Source: Panonychus citri
Lineage: Eukaryota > Arthropoda > Arachnida > Trombidiformes > Tetranychidae
Assembly: GCF_014898815.1 (NCBI RefSeq)
Contig: NW_026515548.1
Location: 602,501 to 666,500, forward strand
Direction of reading: 5' to 3'
DNA: 64,000 nt
The translations under genes were made by a program, and so were the position numbers. Each line of letters opens with the position of its first letter. Positions within the stretch are counted from its first letter, which is position 1. Shown here one piece after another: positions 1-14,928 of this stretch. The notes beneath the pieces were generated by a model. It was given only the letters and a program-made list of their open reading frames with translations, did not search any database and was not told the DNA's origin.

Positions 1-2600
1 TATTCATACTGCAAGTGACTGAATTTAAGTTATCAGATCTGATTTAATATTTATTGTTGATCAAATTTCAAGTTTATTTTGTTTCAATGTAACTGTAACC
101 TTGAATCTGATAGCTGAGTATCATTCGTGTGAAATTTTATCACATAATTCCGACTTCATGGGCTTCCATTAGATGTTGAAACCGATTGCAACTCATTTAT
201 CCTCATCATAATTACCAATAAACTTTTCCCAAGCTTTGAACTAAAACCATTAAATTTTTTGAATTGATGAGGTTTCATTGATTCAGCTTCATATTGAAAC
301 AATGGTTCAACTGGATCATTACATGTTCATCACTAACAGAAAGTTATTTTGATAAGTTTCCAAGGGTATTCTATCATGGTGATATTTTCTCTATGAATGA
401 ATGAATAGTTTAGGTGAGAATGAACCAATAAGAAGGATAATTTTCTGATCCATCAGTAAACTTGCTCAACTATTATTTTCGCCATATTCAGGAACCATAG
501 AGTTATCATGATCATAAATCAAACAATTTGTAATATTTTTGTTCTGTAAAATCATTTACAAAATCTCATGAAACTAACATGAAGCCAAATGAAATTTCAA
601 GACGATTTTCAATAAATAAATTTATCGATATGCCAACGGCTTCAAATTAAATTATTAATATTTAGTAAACTATCGTTTCTATTGGTTGAAATGTCGATTC
701 CATTTCCGATTCAATTTCTTATTTATCATTTACATGGAATACTCCAGGTAATGTTGAGATTAAGAGGTTGATTCATATTCCATTTCCATCACAGTTATCT
801 GATCGTGAGATTTATAAAATGAACTATTTTTAAAAGTAATCGGATAACTCAAAATGCTACTGGAAACTTCATAAATCCAGGTAAGAACAACAATAAGCCC
901 TGAACTTGATTTGTCAGAATTTCGTTCAATTAAGTGAAAGTTTTCAGAGTATTAACTAAATGAAATTCATTTAATTCTGATTCTGTTACTGAGTAGAAAT
1001 TAAATGAATGTAAAAAAAGTCTGAACTTTATCAAAGAAATGTTATCGTGACAATTACCAGTTTCCACTATATTAATTCACTTGTTCACTTTGCTGATAGA
1101 AATCAAGTTGTTCTGTGGTTACTGATGGTTCTTAAATTGTTTCGAATTGTTCATGATAAAGAAAATTCTGACAATGATATAGAACTTTTCAGCAGAATCA
1201 TTCGATTTTTTTTCGCTTCTGTTGTTCATCATAGTTTTCCTTTCATCTTCTTTCAGCAAAAAGATGATTATAATGTGGAAAATGATAAAGATTTTCATGT
1301 CAATGATGTTTAACTTTCATCAGATTGATTGGTTAGAAAAGTTGGAATCATTTTTTCTCAATTTCATCATTTCTATTCATTGGATCTTCCATTCATCAAC
1401 TACAACATGAGAGTTCAAAGTAACAGGAAACCCAATGAGTCTTAATTGTATTTACTTTTCTATCTAATGACAACAATTCCAATGACTTTGTACTCCGATA
1501 AAGAGTAAATATAAAGAGGTAGTGAACTTTTCATGGAGCTTTATCTGAATAACATTCTCAACAAAAGAAATTCAACTTTTCGATTATTATCTCATCCTTC
1601 TTGTGGATTATTTCATGTGTCTTTTAAAACTTATATCTTAATCTTTCTCTTTTCTCTTATCATTATATTGATAATAATCTTTATCACTCTTCCTCTCTCT
1701 TCATTGTTCATTCATGTTGCCTCACAATAATATGAGAGATTAATTGAAACTTTTCCTCATTCCATCATCACCTTCATGTATTATCGTTGGTTGACCTTAT
1801 TCTTGATTCTTAGTTTAAAAGTTCCTACGATAATTAGACCCAAATTTAAATCGTCTGAAGATAAACAAGATCAATGAGCTAAAGATCAATTTCTCAGTCG
1901 AAATCTTTTGTTTTTTCCTGCAAGTGGGAAATGAGGATGAGGAGGAAGAGGGAGAGATGGATGAAAAAGATGATGACTATCCAGAGATTGACTTGTAAGA
2001 TTATGTAGATAATTGGCATTTCCGTTATTCTGTCTTCGTTTACTGTTATTCATACTCGATTGTGAATCAAATTCCCCCAATGAAAAGTTCCATTGGCTAT
2101 AACTAAATATGAATATTTAAAAAAATTTCATGAGATTTCCTACTAATTGTGAGACCGTTACGTCAATTATTTCTCATGAAAAGCTCAGTTTGATAAGATA
2201 ACAACGATAATCTCATCATTTTAATGCATTTGCTGATTTTCATTGTTATCATATCAAAGTTGAGATGATAATCAAAAATGATGATAAAGTCATTTTATCT
2301 CATCATGATCTTCATTCAAGGTGACACTTTGTACTTGAATTCTTATGAATATAATGAAGATGAGCATGATAACAGCATCATATTTACAATGGATATTCAT
2401 ATAAGATGCAATCGACGGAAGCAGTTGATGATATTTGGTGTTGATATTGAAAATTTCCAAGCAATTGTTACTTGTGCTAGAGATAAGATTATTGTCCATG
2501 AGTTTATCAACATAAATACAATTTCCTTGCTTGAGAATTGTTATTGAACTTGTATCTTTACCTTAAGATATTATCGTTGATGCAAAATTTGATCTTTCAG
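1..2600. other. noncoding AT-rich stretch (upstream or intron of channel gene)
   Basis: I see no exon I can support here. The channel gene that follows starts at 2601 in mid-codon, so its signal peptide and most of its extracellular domain must be encoded upstream, either here in exons I did not recognise or before the window. Open frames present, for example 1047-1313 and 1533-1730, are low-complexity and match no family motif known to me. Confidence 0.5.
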
Positions 2601-5600
2601 ATTGAAGCTTCGATTCTCGTGCATGATGGACTTATATCGATTCCCAATGGACTCACAGGTTTGTGCAATTGAACTTGCTTCATGTAAGTCCTTTAATTTT
2701 ATGTATTTTCCATTCGTTCATCTTTCATCCCATGATCGATATACAATCAGAATACTCTTGAAATATCATGAAATCATCATTCGCTTTTATTTGCGAAAAT
2801 TTCACCAAACCCATTTACCTATTTTGGTATCATTTTCCTTGACCATTTTATCCTTTAGATTATCACCAAGAATAAATAATGGACTGAACTTATTTCTTAT
2901 GAGTTATTCAGAACTTTGTTCCGATAAAATTGTCTGAAATATCTCATAACCATCAAACTTTAAATTCTTATTAACTTTTCTCGTAGAAAATAAATTTTAG
3001 ATATAAAATAAAAAAGTTTTCACGAAATTCACATTTAACCATCATGAGGATTGATCATCAACCGATTGATGTTTATTACCATAAAGTGACTTCATTCATG
3101 GTGAAAATTCAGATGAAATCTAAATTTCTCTAATTAAGGAAGTGGTAGATTCTTATTATTGTCACAGAATCAATTGTCAAAATGAAGATTATTGAATTAA
3201 CTTCCTAAACTAATCCATCATCTTGAGACATTTATGCTTATCAATCAGATTGATTAATGAACAGAATCACTCTAATGAGCTCAATATGAATACTAAATCA
3301 ACAGACAAAGAAAAGATGATAAAATCAGTTGATATCCTTGAGATTGCGATTGATTTATGATTAAATATTTTTGAATAAAACATAACATTCAAATGATTAG
3401 ATATCAATCTATCTCATTTGGTGACTTGATCTTTAAACTAACAAGAGAGAACAGGATTAAACTGTCAACAACAATCAATTACAATCATCAGCTTTTAACA
3501 TGGTCAACAATTTATCCACCGATAAGTTATCATTTATATGATAGTTATTCCCAGTGTTTTCATACCGATGACACTTGAATGAAAACAATTGAATCTCATG
3601 AAATGATGATGACATTTTTAATCATGTTATCATAACTTAAATAGTGATGTTAATATTATGACAACATTGAGTTTGGTTAAAAAAAGTTCAACAGAGCAAA
3701 ATTATTGTAGCTTTGATCAAAATCAGTAATTTACTTGGTGATTTCATGATGAAGAATCAGTTGGAATAAGAATTGAAAACTGATTCGTTTCTCTTTTATT
3801 AGCTCAGGGTATTTCCCATGAAACATATATATCATTTCAATCATGTTCCTGAGAAGATGATCAACTCCCTGAAAATTGTTATTATTATCATGATGCTTTC
3901 ACATTCCAACATGATATTATATCTGTAGTGTCACCAACAGACATGAATATATACCTTTTCCATCCTGTCTTATTAATCTAATAAAATCTTATCTTGCCAA
4001 TGTCAATGGCTAAATACTGACCAATCTGACCACTTCCTTAATATTACATTTCCTATCCATTGTCATCACTTAATTTCAACTCATCCTCTGCCTGTTTATC
4101 CTCATCTTTATTATCATGTTCATCTCTTTTTCCTTATCGTTATCTGATTATCATTTTTATTAATCTAACAGTTTCAAAGACAACTGATGAACTGCAACTT
4201 AAATGGAAAGAAACAAATCCAATAGTTTTGTACGAGAATCTTAAACTTCCACAGTTTCAAATTGAACATTGGAACACCTCCTTGTGTAAAGAAAAATTTC
4301 AATTCGGTAAGTTGATCAACATTAATTAGCTAATTGTCGCTCAGATTGTGTAAACATTTCCATAGTCAATCAGCTAATCTTAAATCTAAACTGAATCAAG
4401 CCAATTAGCTGAATGACAAATCTAAGAAATTGATGGTAAGAAATTAAAAGGATTAGACAAACAATCAACTGTAATCAGTGAGATAATATAACAAGATTAT
4501 GAAAGAAAAAAAAATCTGATCAGATATAATTGGATTCTAAAACTAAATTAGTTTAATATCCACAGTTTGAGCAATTAAGCTCTTCTCTAATAATAATCAA
4601 CTAATTTACTTGATACTTTATTGTGATCATAACTTTTAATGAATACACAAAAATCATCGATTTACAAATCAATTGATTCCTTGAGAATTGATTGATAATT
4701 TATTCACAATCAATTGTCTAACCATCAACAAGATTTGAAAAAAACAACAAGAAAACCATCAAAAAGTGAATGGAGGTTTATCAAAGTTTTGAAACAAAAA
4801 GATGAAAAAAAGTTGACAATTCATTTAGTTTATCATTTAAAACAGTTGACAGGATGTAACTTACAATTGATGATTCTAACGGTAAATTGCTAATGAATAT
4901 CATGATTGTTGTCGAGTCACATTCTTCCTGGTGAATTTTACTCGAGGATTGCCATGTAATACATCCTATGCAAAGTGTCATGTTTGCAAAGTAGTGATAA
5001 TTTTTCCCATTCATCTGTTATCACAACAACAGGGTGACACCGAAACCTTGTCTTTTTCTGTTCATCATTTAATCTGTGCACATACAATGAGAGTAGATGG
5101 TTTTTTCTGCCTCTCTTCATACTCAAGGTCTTGTCTTTTTTCACTGGATTATTAACCTCATTCACACTTTACACAACATGAGACATATAATTTTTGCCTT
5201 CCATGTAAAATCCATCAATCATTTGTTAATATTATCGCTGTTCAGTCAATATTATTATGATTATTATTCGTAAAGGGTGAACCTTTAAGCATATACAGTG
5301 TTGGTTTGCAAAGGGAAACTTGGAGAGGAAAAAAATGCATTAGGTAAATATAATAACATACTTTCGACTTTCGATAGTTTTTCGAGATTTCGAAGAGAAT
5401 TGGAGTGAAGAAAAAACTTTGATTTTTGCATCGAAAGTTCTTGTTTTTTGCTCTTCTATTCTACGCCCTGAACTTGCCAGTTCTAATGGAAAAGTGTTTT
5501 TTTTATATCTGTCAGCTCTTATTTTCTGTGCGATGTTCACGTTATCAAGTTCGAAGAAAAAAAAACAATGAAACATGATAATCTAAATTCAGCATCTTTG

Positions 5601-8600
5601 TCATGTCTTCTCATTTGTTTAGCTTGATTGCTCTCAATTTAATAGTCGTTTTTATCTGGGTTAATCAATGTCATTTGTGAGACTCAATAAACGATTAGTG
5701 CAATTGGATCAGAATTAATCCTTTGATACCTGATAATAGTCACTTTTTTTTCCTTCATCACAAAAACTTTTACTCTCAGTCTGAGTGCAACTAAACTCGA
5801 GGAAAAAGTTTCACACTCAGTCTATTATTAGAAAATAGTTTCATCTGATAACTAATTGATTATTAATAATGATGATTTACCTCACAATTTGTGCGATTGT
5901 TATTAGACTTACACAAGACTGTCCAGATCAAGATCGTTTATCCTGAAAGAAATGAATCCAAATATTAATACTTTGAACATGAGTTTCTTTTGGCTACGAT
6001 ATTAATGGACTACAATTTCAATATCCGTAATCAAATACGAAGACTCGATTGGGATAAGATAATGTGAAAATCACTCGATGTTCATGGACTCGAATTGAAT
6101 TTTATCAATATTTAAGGAATAGCTGATAACCCATAATTTAATCAATCCATGTAATGAAATCTGATCTAATACTCTAACTGATTGATTATCAATTGCTTAG
6201 GATGAACTAACACTTTCCTTGATATTGTCTGCAGATTGATTTGCAAATAATTGACCTCTTTCATCTCAAGAGTTAATCTTAAATTGTTCACTAATGTTTT
6301 CATCAGTCTTAATCACTATCCGATTATTATAATGTTCAATTACGATCATCACTTAGCATTTGAGGCGAAAACAACAATCTTGAAATTGAAGCCATGTAAC
6401 TTGTTTTCAACGAGTTTATGTTATTGTAAACAATCAACTTGATCAGAAAATTTTATAATCGAGATCATAATTGTTCATAATGTGATTGTTATTAGTATAA
6501 TATTCAGTTTATTGATTAAGGTGAGGAAATTTATCAAAACAGTGTAACGATTGAGCATAAATCAATGGACATTCGATAAGTAATTCAATGTGACAATTAA
6601 GGTATGTGACACAATGAGAGATTGGACTGAACGAATCAATTAATCTGTGACATTGTTAAATTACTTTGGATGTAAATTATTTAGAAACAAGAATTTCGGG
6701 CTGACCACAATGTCCAGAGAGAAAAAAAAAAGTAATTCGAGATGATGACATGAAATGAAAGAGATAAATGTAATAATAAGAATGGTATGCATGGGATTCA
6801 TGGGAAGAATTGTATAGATTGAAGAGTAGAATTCAAGAATGCATGAAGGTGTGAGACAAGAAGAGATGAAGATGAAAATGAGACCAAGTAAATACGATTT
6901 TCGAAAAAGAAATTGTTGACACTGGACAAAAGAGTTTTCCCCTTTTCTTTTGTTATCGAAAAGTGTCAACACTCTTTAAAGAGATGATAATTTTACTCTT
7001 GACCAGAGTGTCCAAAGGGGTTGGAAGATTTTCTCAAGTCTAATCAGCATTATATTCACATTGATGAGAAAATGTCGCAAATCTGATTCATTAATTGACG
7101 AAACAAAAGAGAGAAACTCATAATAGGCTCTGTTACAATGAAGAACCATGAAAATCGGTCTGAATCATTTGGAATCAATAGAATCTTGAAAACCTACCTT
7201 GGGATTTGATTTCCTTTAGATGAGGTGATAATATAGACTGGAATTAATCATCTTTATCCATTGTTAATCTTTCTTTTAATGACATTGATCATGATGATAT
7301 CTAATGTCCATAACGGTCATCTTGATAATCTCTCATCATTTTCACAGCTTCGGACATTTTAGCCTCTCTCAAGCATTGGAACTTCATCTCACAAAGATAA
7401 TTTATCTTCTAATATGAATCTCGATTTGAAAACAGATTTTTCACCTTCGTCGATTTCATTCTGACCACAAATCGAATCCATTATCAGGAAAATGAACAAT
7501 TGCTAATAAGAATTGATAGTATTCGGATTATCTTATCGTAACAATTAATCGAATCAATCAGCCTATCAAATTACCTTTGGTAGTTATCAAACTATTGGAT
7601 TGTTTTGTCAATTGATTACATTGATTACTTTTTGATGATTCATTCATTTGTCATCAATCTGCTTTTTGGAACTTTTTTTTCTGATTCCATGTCTCATGAA
7701 GTTCATCATCTAAACTCATGATACTTTGATTCAATGTAAGATCTTTATTGATTTACCATCCCAATCATTACTAATTTAACATTGATTAGATTTTAAACAT
7801 TGATAATCAACTTTTATTATCGATGATTGAAAAACATCATTTACTAAATTGTATCTTTTTGTTGATAAATAGGAAATTAATTATTTCCAGAATTCGAGAG
7901 AAATTATTTCAAAGTTTTCAGTTCTTTTGAAATTTGATCATTACCTTTTTCATGAGATTCCACCGGATGAAACATGAGATATAAATTAAGATAATGAGAC
8001 ATGAAATTGACATTCAAATGCTTCGGTATTTGGGTTATTGTTTCTGATTAAAATTGATTAATTTATAAATTCTGCTGATCCAATAATGTGAAATATTAAT
8101 AATCTCATGATATTTTAAAAGGATATTAAGTGGAATTGAATATCAACTATTTTTTTACTACCTGAACATTAAATTGATGATGATTAGATTCTGTCATGAG
8201 GATATTTTGATTGGCAGTAATGTGAGTTGTAAATAATTAACAAATTGTCATTATGATCAACAGTTAATCAAGATTATTTCTAGTTTAACATTGAACAGAA
8301 ATAATCACTTAGCATTTATCAAATTATCTTCAGTTTAACATTATCATTGACGATTATGTTTAATTATCCTAAGCTAATCATTATATTGTAGTTAAATTTA
8401 ACTGATTGTCACAAGAGATTATCAATTTTAAATAATAGATAATAAATTGTGATAATAGTCAAAGATTGAGATAAATGTGAGTCTTAAAGATTTAGAATCA
8501 GGATTGATAAATGTTACAGTTCATTCATTGGTCTGATTTAATTTGATTGTTCCCATTTAAGAAAAAATAATATTCCAAATTAACTGAATCATGAATGTAT

Positions 8601-11600
8601 TCAAGATTCATGATCGATTGTGAGTTATTGATTGTAACTTAATAATCTGATTGGAAAAGTAGACAATCCATTGACTATCTTATCTAATGTAATCCGATGT
8701 GATTAATGATAACTTTTTTTGACTCTTTCTACTTATTATCACATTCTAATGTTTCCATGGGAAATTGTTCAGCTCTGATTTTTGATTCAGAGCTCTGAAC
8801 AAATAAAGTTCTGGTTCACCTCTTGATTATCGTTGATATCATTTCAATGTATTCGCTAAAATTACTCAATACTTTAGTCTTAGATCTAAAAGATTAGAAG
8901 ATTATCTTCAGGATGTATTGGACGATTTTCGAGAAATTATCTTCACCTTATCCAAAGGTGCCCATGAAATTTCAGTCAAGTTCGAGTTGAATGAAGTTTC
9001 TTCGAGTATTCAAAAGAAAACAAATATAATCTAAATAATTAGCTAATTCTTAGCAGAAAAACTTTCAGATTCTCTATGATTTTATCGAATATACAACAAG
9101 AATTGTGTAAATGTATTTAATAGATTATCTAAAAGCCTTTATTCCAGGTGAATGGAGGAAAAGTAGCTAAGGTGAAATAGATGTTTTCAGGAAACCGATT
9201 CCGATTAAGGAATTAAAATTGATTGATTAGAAATCATTGGATTGAACAGTTTTCTATGACGATAAAGAACTACAATCAATCAAAGGTACATAGAAATCAA
9301 ATAGAAACAATAATAAAAAAGAGATTCATTAAACAGATTACAAAGAAATGCCTGATTTACATGATTCTAATCAATCAGAACTTTCATCCCTAATGTTGAT
9401 CATCAAGTGGATGAATCAATTACATTATCACCAATAGATGAATATGAAAAAAATTACATGTTAATTTCCTGGTGAATTCAATTCTCCTCATTGTTAAATA
9501 TTCTCGGGAAAATCAGAATCTCAGATGAATGTGTTGATTTAAGATTAAGAATCAGCCATGACCACAAGACTCTTAATCTTATCAAAAATAATCAGATTAA
9601 TGAAATAATTACATTCATCATAAAACGAGTTTGATTATCAGAAACAATCAACCTCAAGGTCTTAAAAGTGATTACATTGATTGACCATTACGATTGATTG
9701 GAAATTATTGATTACTTGTCATGTTGATAATTACATTCATTTGGTGATTATTCACTAATTTAGTTATAATTAACTCGAAAGGTAAAAGTGCCACATAACT
9801 AATTACTTTATTCGTTGGTTGATTATTTATGTAATCTCTCAATTCATTAATAGTAAATCAATCAACTAATTGTTTAAGGTTATAGTTGATCGTTGGTTGT
9901 TGATTGTTGTTGAGAAAATTGTTTCTTTATCTCATCACGTTGATAAGCTGATTGTTTGTTGTTAACAATTGTACTTTGATCGTTATATCGGTTTCATTAA
10001 TTGTTGTCGAGTAAAAATAAAGCAATTAAAGTTATTTTAATTAGATGAGAAAATCTATCATAATAATGACAATAATAAGAAATTGATTCCCTATTGTCTT
10101 GTCCATAGAAATCATTGATTCTAATATGAGAATTTGTTGTTTTCGTTTTCGATTCATCATTCCCATGGTTCTGAATAGGTGAATATAGCTGCCTGAAAGC
10201 TGAATTTTATCTGCAAAGATCACTTGGTTATCATCTGGTTCAATCTTATCTTCCAACATCATTAATTGTCTTCATCTCTTGGGTATCATTTTGGTTGGAT
10301 ATTGATGCTATTCCGGCGAGAGTAACACTCGGAGTGACAACTTTGTTAACAATCTCATCTAAAGGTAAACAATTATCAAGAAATTTTATCCTATCAAAAA
10401 ATAATTCGAGAAACTTGAAAATTCTTGACATTTTCAGGGAATTCAAGGTAATCAGACTAATTAATCATTACAAATTTAATGATTAACATAATCAGCTACT
10501 TAGATCTGCTTGTTGAAGCTTAAGAAGTAGACTAGAAAGTTTTATTTAAATGCTTTTCCAATTCAGTTGAAATCATGAAGAAAACTAACTTTGCATGTTA
10601 ATTGTTGAATCAATTTAATTTCAAATAAATGAATTAGTAAATTTCCAATGAATTTCATATTATGAGTCGATTATTGTCTCTTGCGTTTAATTCACTCATC
10701 AGAATTGAATAAACCTCTTAAATGTAACAGAACTTATTACATGGTAATAATGTTCCAACTTGAAATTACTCTGAATATTTACCATGGAGAAGAAAATTTC
10801 AAAAGAAAAGTTTAATTGGATAGAATTTTCCTTTTTATTGTTCTCATTTTCCACAATAATAATAATATTGTTAATTTTTTCTTCAACATTTTCTTCATCA
10901 TTTTCGTGAGAATTATCAAAAATAATCATGAATAAGCTTTGGTTAATTTGGAATAATGTGAAAAAAGTTCATTCCAATTGATTTTATTATCGTAATTATC
11001 TTAAGTTTATGAAATAATTTCCCGCTAAATGTAATCTAGTTACGATATTAAATTTAATTGTTCTCATGATTTTCTAATTTAATTCTGTTTCTAAATCGTT
11101 TACTCATTAACGGTCTAATCATTATCGTCACTATGGTGAACATCCATTTGTTAAGATTACCCTGTTTTCACTTGTCGAATCATTAAGTCGAATCTCTGAG
11201 AGAATAAAAAAAAGTTCTAACAATTCATGAGAGAGAAAAAATCATTACCATGATTGTTGAACTTTTTTCACTCCAACTAAATGACTTGAAATTTTAGATT
11301 GGATTATAATCATTGGCTTCGAATAGAAAAGGAAAAATGTTCTAATTTTTTATTTTCACTTGGAAAAGTTCATTTTGTAAAGCGAATCTTTTATAAAGGA
11401 AAATTGATTTGTCCACTTGTATTAAACTCTAGTGACCATTAGCTTTCCACTTCCTTATTTTCATTAAGTAAATCATTTCTTTACCTTTACTCTCGTTTCG
11501 GTAAACTGACCAGCTCTCAGCTGATTGAATAACATCATTTATCAACATGACCTACAAATGGATTACACTTTCTTTGTCTAATAAATAACAGATTAACAGT

Positions 11601-13787
11601 TATATCTTATTAATATGATTATTGTGCTTGATTTACCCACAAATCCATATGAGTTTCATGGGTGAGATAATGAGATAGTTAATGGTCAATACTAATCATG
11701 TAATATAATATTATCATGATCAATATTCACATGATCTCAGCTATTATACATCATCATGATAACTGAAGATAATATGAAACAACATGTTCATTATTTTACT
11801 TTATTAGATTATCGAATAGTTTTTTCCGCTTATTCTTGGACTTCAAATGTTTCAGTTCAAATAGATGAGTATTTCTAATGGTAGATGTTCATTTTTTTAT
11901 TCCGATATTGAAAATTTTCCCTGTAAAAATTCAATCCTCATGAATATAATTCGATAAGACTTATCCAATTGAAACTATCCAATGTTCAGTTGTCCATGAG
12001 ATAAAAAAAATACTATCAATGAAATTGAATCCATGGTAAACTTTTCTGTTTCCTCTGTTATTGTACAGATACATTGAACTTTTTTCACTTGTTCCCTGTT
12101 CATGGTAACATTTATCACTGTTGATTTAATCTCTGTTTGTTTGATACAATATTAAGTTTACAATGGGATGAAAAGTTTCCTCAAATTGTTCAGAATTGGA
12201 TTGTCCATGTCATCTAAACCATGTCACTTTTATCATTAGTTTGATTGTTCCCATTGTTTCAATGACAATTTGATTGGCTGATTGGCCATTGAGCAAAAAC
12301 ACAAGAATGAAAAACAATGTAAATCTTATATGAATCAATGGATTGAAATTAATCTACTATCATTACTAATTCTAGTATCACAATTTACTCTTTTTCCGCT
12401 AGTAGTTGTAATATATTAATTTACTAATAAAGTAATAGTGGATAATATAATCTTCTTGTTGGTGAAATAGTTAATTTAGTTGATCAACTTTCTAATCAAT
12501 ATATTCATTCATCCATTCATCTTACAATATCAATCCAGTTAATCAAAATCCTTCAACAATAAACAGGGAAAAGAGTACAAACAATAAATTTCTTTGGAAA
12601 TCATTTAATTTAATCAGATTCAATTTGAGAGAAAAAAGTTCTTGGCTGGTTAACATTATCCTCGATTACGATCAACTTATTGTTAGCAACAAATTGTTAA
12701 ATTCTTACAATTATCCCTTTCATTTCCTCGAAAATGTGAATTTGTCTTTAAAAAGAAAAGAAAAAAAACAATTAAGACAATAACAGAAACGAATGATTCG
12801 CAATTCGAAATCACATTGATCATTTCGATATATCGAAGGTTGTAAATCTGTTTGTACGTTGATTTTCATTGAGAAATTAAATTGATTGTAATTAACACTA
12901 ATCATGATATCATTTTGAATGCTTAAATTGTATTCATTTCAGATTCATTTTTTACCTGGCCTAGACCAGTAAGCGTCCATCTCCCTTGGCTTTCCCATCA
13001 ACTAATATTTTCGAGTAGGAGTTAATCTATTGTTTTAATTGTTGACCATTAATTGTCCTGTTTTCATCTTGCATCTTGTACCTTTTGTGTGTATTTACCT
13101 TTGTGATATGTTTAGTTGTTCGTTGGCAATGTCCAAGCAGAAAGTTTATTCATTTACAAGAAGATAATTAATAAAACTTTTCATTGGGTTGTTTTTTCTT
13201 CCTCTTCGTTTCGACCTCAGGTTCGGGAATTCAAACAAATCTACCCCCAGTTTCCTATGTAAAAGCCATTGATGTTTGGATGGGCGCTTGTACTACATTT
13301 GTGTTTGCTGCTCTCCTCGAATTTACTTGTGTCAATTATTTGTGGAGAAAACGATGTAAACGGAGAGCGAACCAATTTAGACAAACAATCGCAAACCTCA
13401 AGGCGAATCACAATAGCAATTTAAATACTTCAACTACAACTAATTCTGATCAAACCAAAGTAATTATCTAATGAACGAAGCTTAGCTGGTCAGTTCTCGT
13501 TTTAATATTTCTCTTTTTTCTTGACCATTCAACTAGAGGACGAAGTGAAAGGAAGCAAGTTACAATTCAATGGTCCGTCTGATGAATCGATAGGAATCGC
13601 CTTGGCACGATTCCAAGCAGGGGGTGGACATGGGTCAAGTGGAAATGGGAATGACCATTATCCAAATGTCCGTTATCAACTCGGTGAAGTGCCAGTGGCC
13701 TCAGGAATTGATCGGATTTGTCGATTCTTATTCCCGATGTTGTTTCTCTTGTTTAATACAGTCTATTGGCCTTATTATATTTACTAA
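2601..13787 (+). CDS. Cys-loop ligand-gated chloride channel subunit (GluCl/pHCl/GlyR-like), 3' half
   Basis: Five exons join in phase: 2601-2683, 4172-4306, 10179-10364, 13221-13459 and 13539-13787. Exon 1 carries the Cys-loop (FSCMMDLYRFPMDSQVC), exon 2 the TTDELQLKWKE and loop-C region (second disulfide LCKEKFQFGEYSC, completed in exon 3), exon 3 M1 (HLVQSYLPTSLIVFISW) and M2 (PARVTLGVTTLLT). Exon 4 holds M3 (PPVSYVKAIDVWMGAC...) and the short basic intracellular loop, and exon 5 ends with M4 (IDRICRFLFPMLFLLFN). The Pro-Ala-Arg before M2 is the hallmark of anion-selective members. Such channels gate chloride as homo- or heteropentamers in neuron or muscle membranes. Which subfamily it belongs to I cannot settle: the M1-M3 text resembles arthropod pHCl and orphan GlyR-like subunits as much as GluCl. 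The last acceptor (AG at 13537-13538) is chosen for phase; an AG two bases earlier would not keep frame. The N-terminal half is not visible. Confidence 0.88.
2684..4171 (+). other. channel intron 1
   Basis: It opens with GTAAGT after the Cys-loop exon and ends in ACAG before exon 2. The phase is conserved across the junction (T + TT gives Phe). I see nothing else in it. Confidence 0.7.
4307..10178 (+). other. channel intron 2, about 5.9 kb
   Basis: GTAAGT donor after CKEKFQF and TAG acceptor before EYSCLKAEF. It is AT-rich and noncoding. A short hairpin-forming stretch lies at about 8768-8806. I see no gene or transposon in it. The open frame 4931-5155 has no family resemblance. Confidence 0.6.
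8766..8803. repeat. short imperfect inverted repeat
   Basis: The outer halves TTGTTCAG / CTGAACAA and the inner halves CTCTGA / TTCAGAG can pair to a hairpin of about 38 nt. It lies in a channel intron. No function is evident. Confidence 0.45.
10365..13220 (+). other. channel intron 3, about 2.9 kb
   Basis: GTAAAC donor after the M2 exon and a pyrimidine-rich CTCAG acceptor before the M3 exon. The phase is preserved (G + GT gives Gly). No coding sequence seen inside. Confidence 0.6.
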
Positions 13788-14928
13788 GAAAACAAAAAGT
13801 TGATCAATTAACTTGAAAATCATTCTATTGCTTAAATTTGTTAATCAGATTAAATTGTTTTGAAAACAAATGAGATGAAGATGATTTCAATAAATTATAA
13901 TGCCAGTGAAAACTAAATTGTTACAATTAACTCGAGACTTTGATCCATCCTTGACCAGATCCCCTTATTTATGTAATGAGAAAACAAACTGACCAAGACT
14001 GCGAATGAATTTTTATCAGTGAGAATAAAATTGTACTAATTCTGTCCTAATCATGTAAACTAAATCAAATTTAATGTTTAATCATTTCATACAAAAACGT
14101 TGTAGCAGAAAAGATTAGTTGACTGATTTTGCTGATTCTCAATCAATTGATTGCTCGCAGATTCATATTATCTGGGTAATGAGAAACCCACCAGATCATA
14201 ATCATGTATCAATCGACATAATTTGATTAAATTGTATATTAAATTGTCCTTCATTTACTCGCCGTATTCAATTCACTAATCGAGTAGAGTAGATAAAGAT
14301 TTCCTTGTAGTTGATCATTTTGATAAATTGTTACAACCACAACAAGTTGTGCATAACTGATCAACTAATTGTCATTATGTTTCTACAATTAGTTGATCAT
14401 CAAGATACGGGAACAAGTTAATTCCTTTACTATCGCTCACTCGTTCCTTGGTCATATAAACGTCATCTTATTGTACGATAATCCTACTTTCCTCAATATT
14501 GTTTGCAGGCATACAATTACAATTAACCAATCTAATTGTTAATTGTAATTAAAATGAATAGCAAATGGTAAATATTAAATCTGAGTGAATCTAAAGGAAA
14601 GTCACTGAGTTTTCTTGATTTAACCCTAGAGCTCAACCTAATGCTCGCTTAATGGCTTTTTAATTGTACGACACAATCTTGGTGCAATTATCCATAAATA
14701 CCATCAATTTGTTTTTCCTCATGAATAAAATCATAATTAAGATTTTAACATGATTCGAGCTCAATCAAACTTCGTAAGACTTATTAAAAGATACTATTGC
14801 AAACATCGGCAATAGAAATCAAAGAGATTGTTCATCAGTCGATGTTAGAACTCTGAATCGATCGGATCAACTTATTATTATTCATGATGCTGTGAGGGTA
14901 ATTGATTGTTTTCTGAATAGCCTTCACA
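13788..14928. other. intergenic region
   Basis: AT-rich DNA between the channel stop codon and the first P450 start. I recognise no gene or repeat. It must contain the channel 3'UTR and the promoter of the first P450 copy. Confidence 0.5.

Noticed and set aside
2278..2547. Open frame with GDTLYL near the channel gene
   Set aside because: It faintly resembles the DG-VLYS strand before the Cys-loop, but no donor or phase connects it to the exon at 2601.
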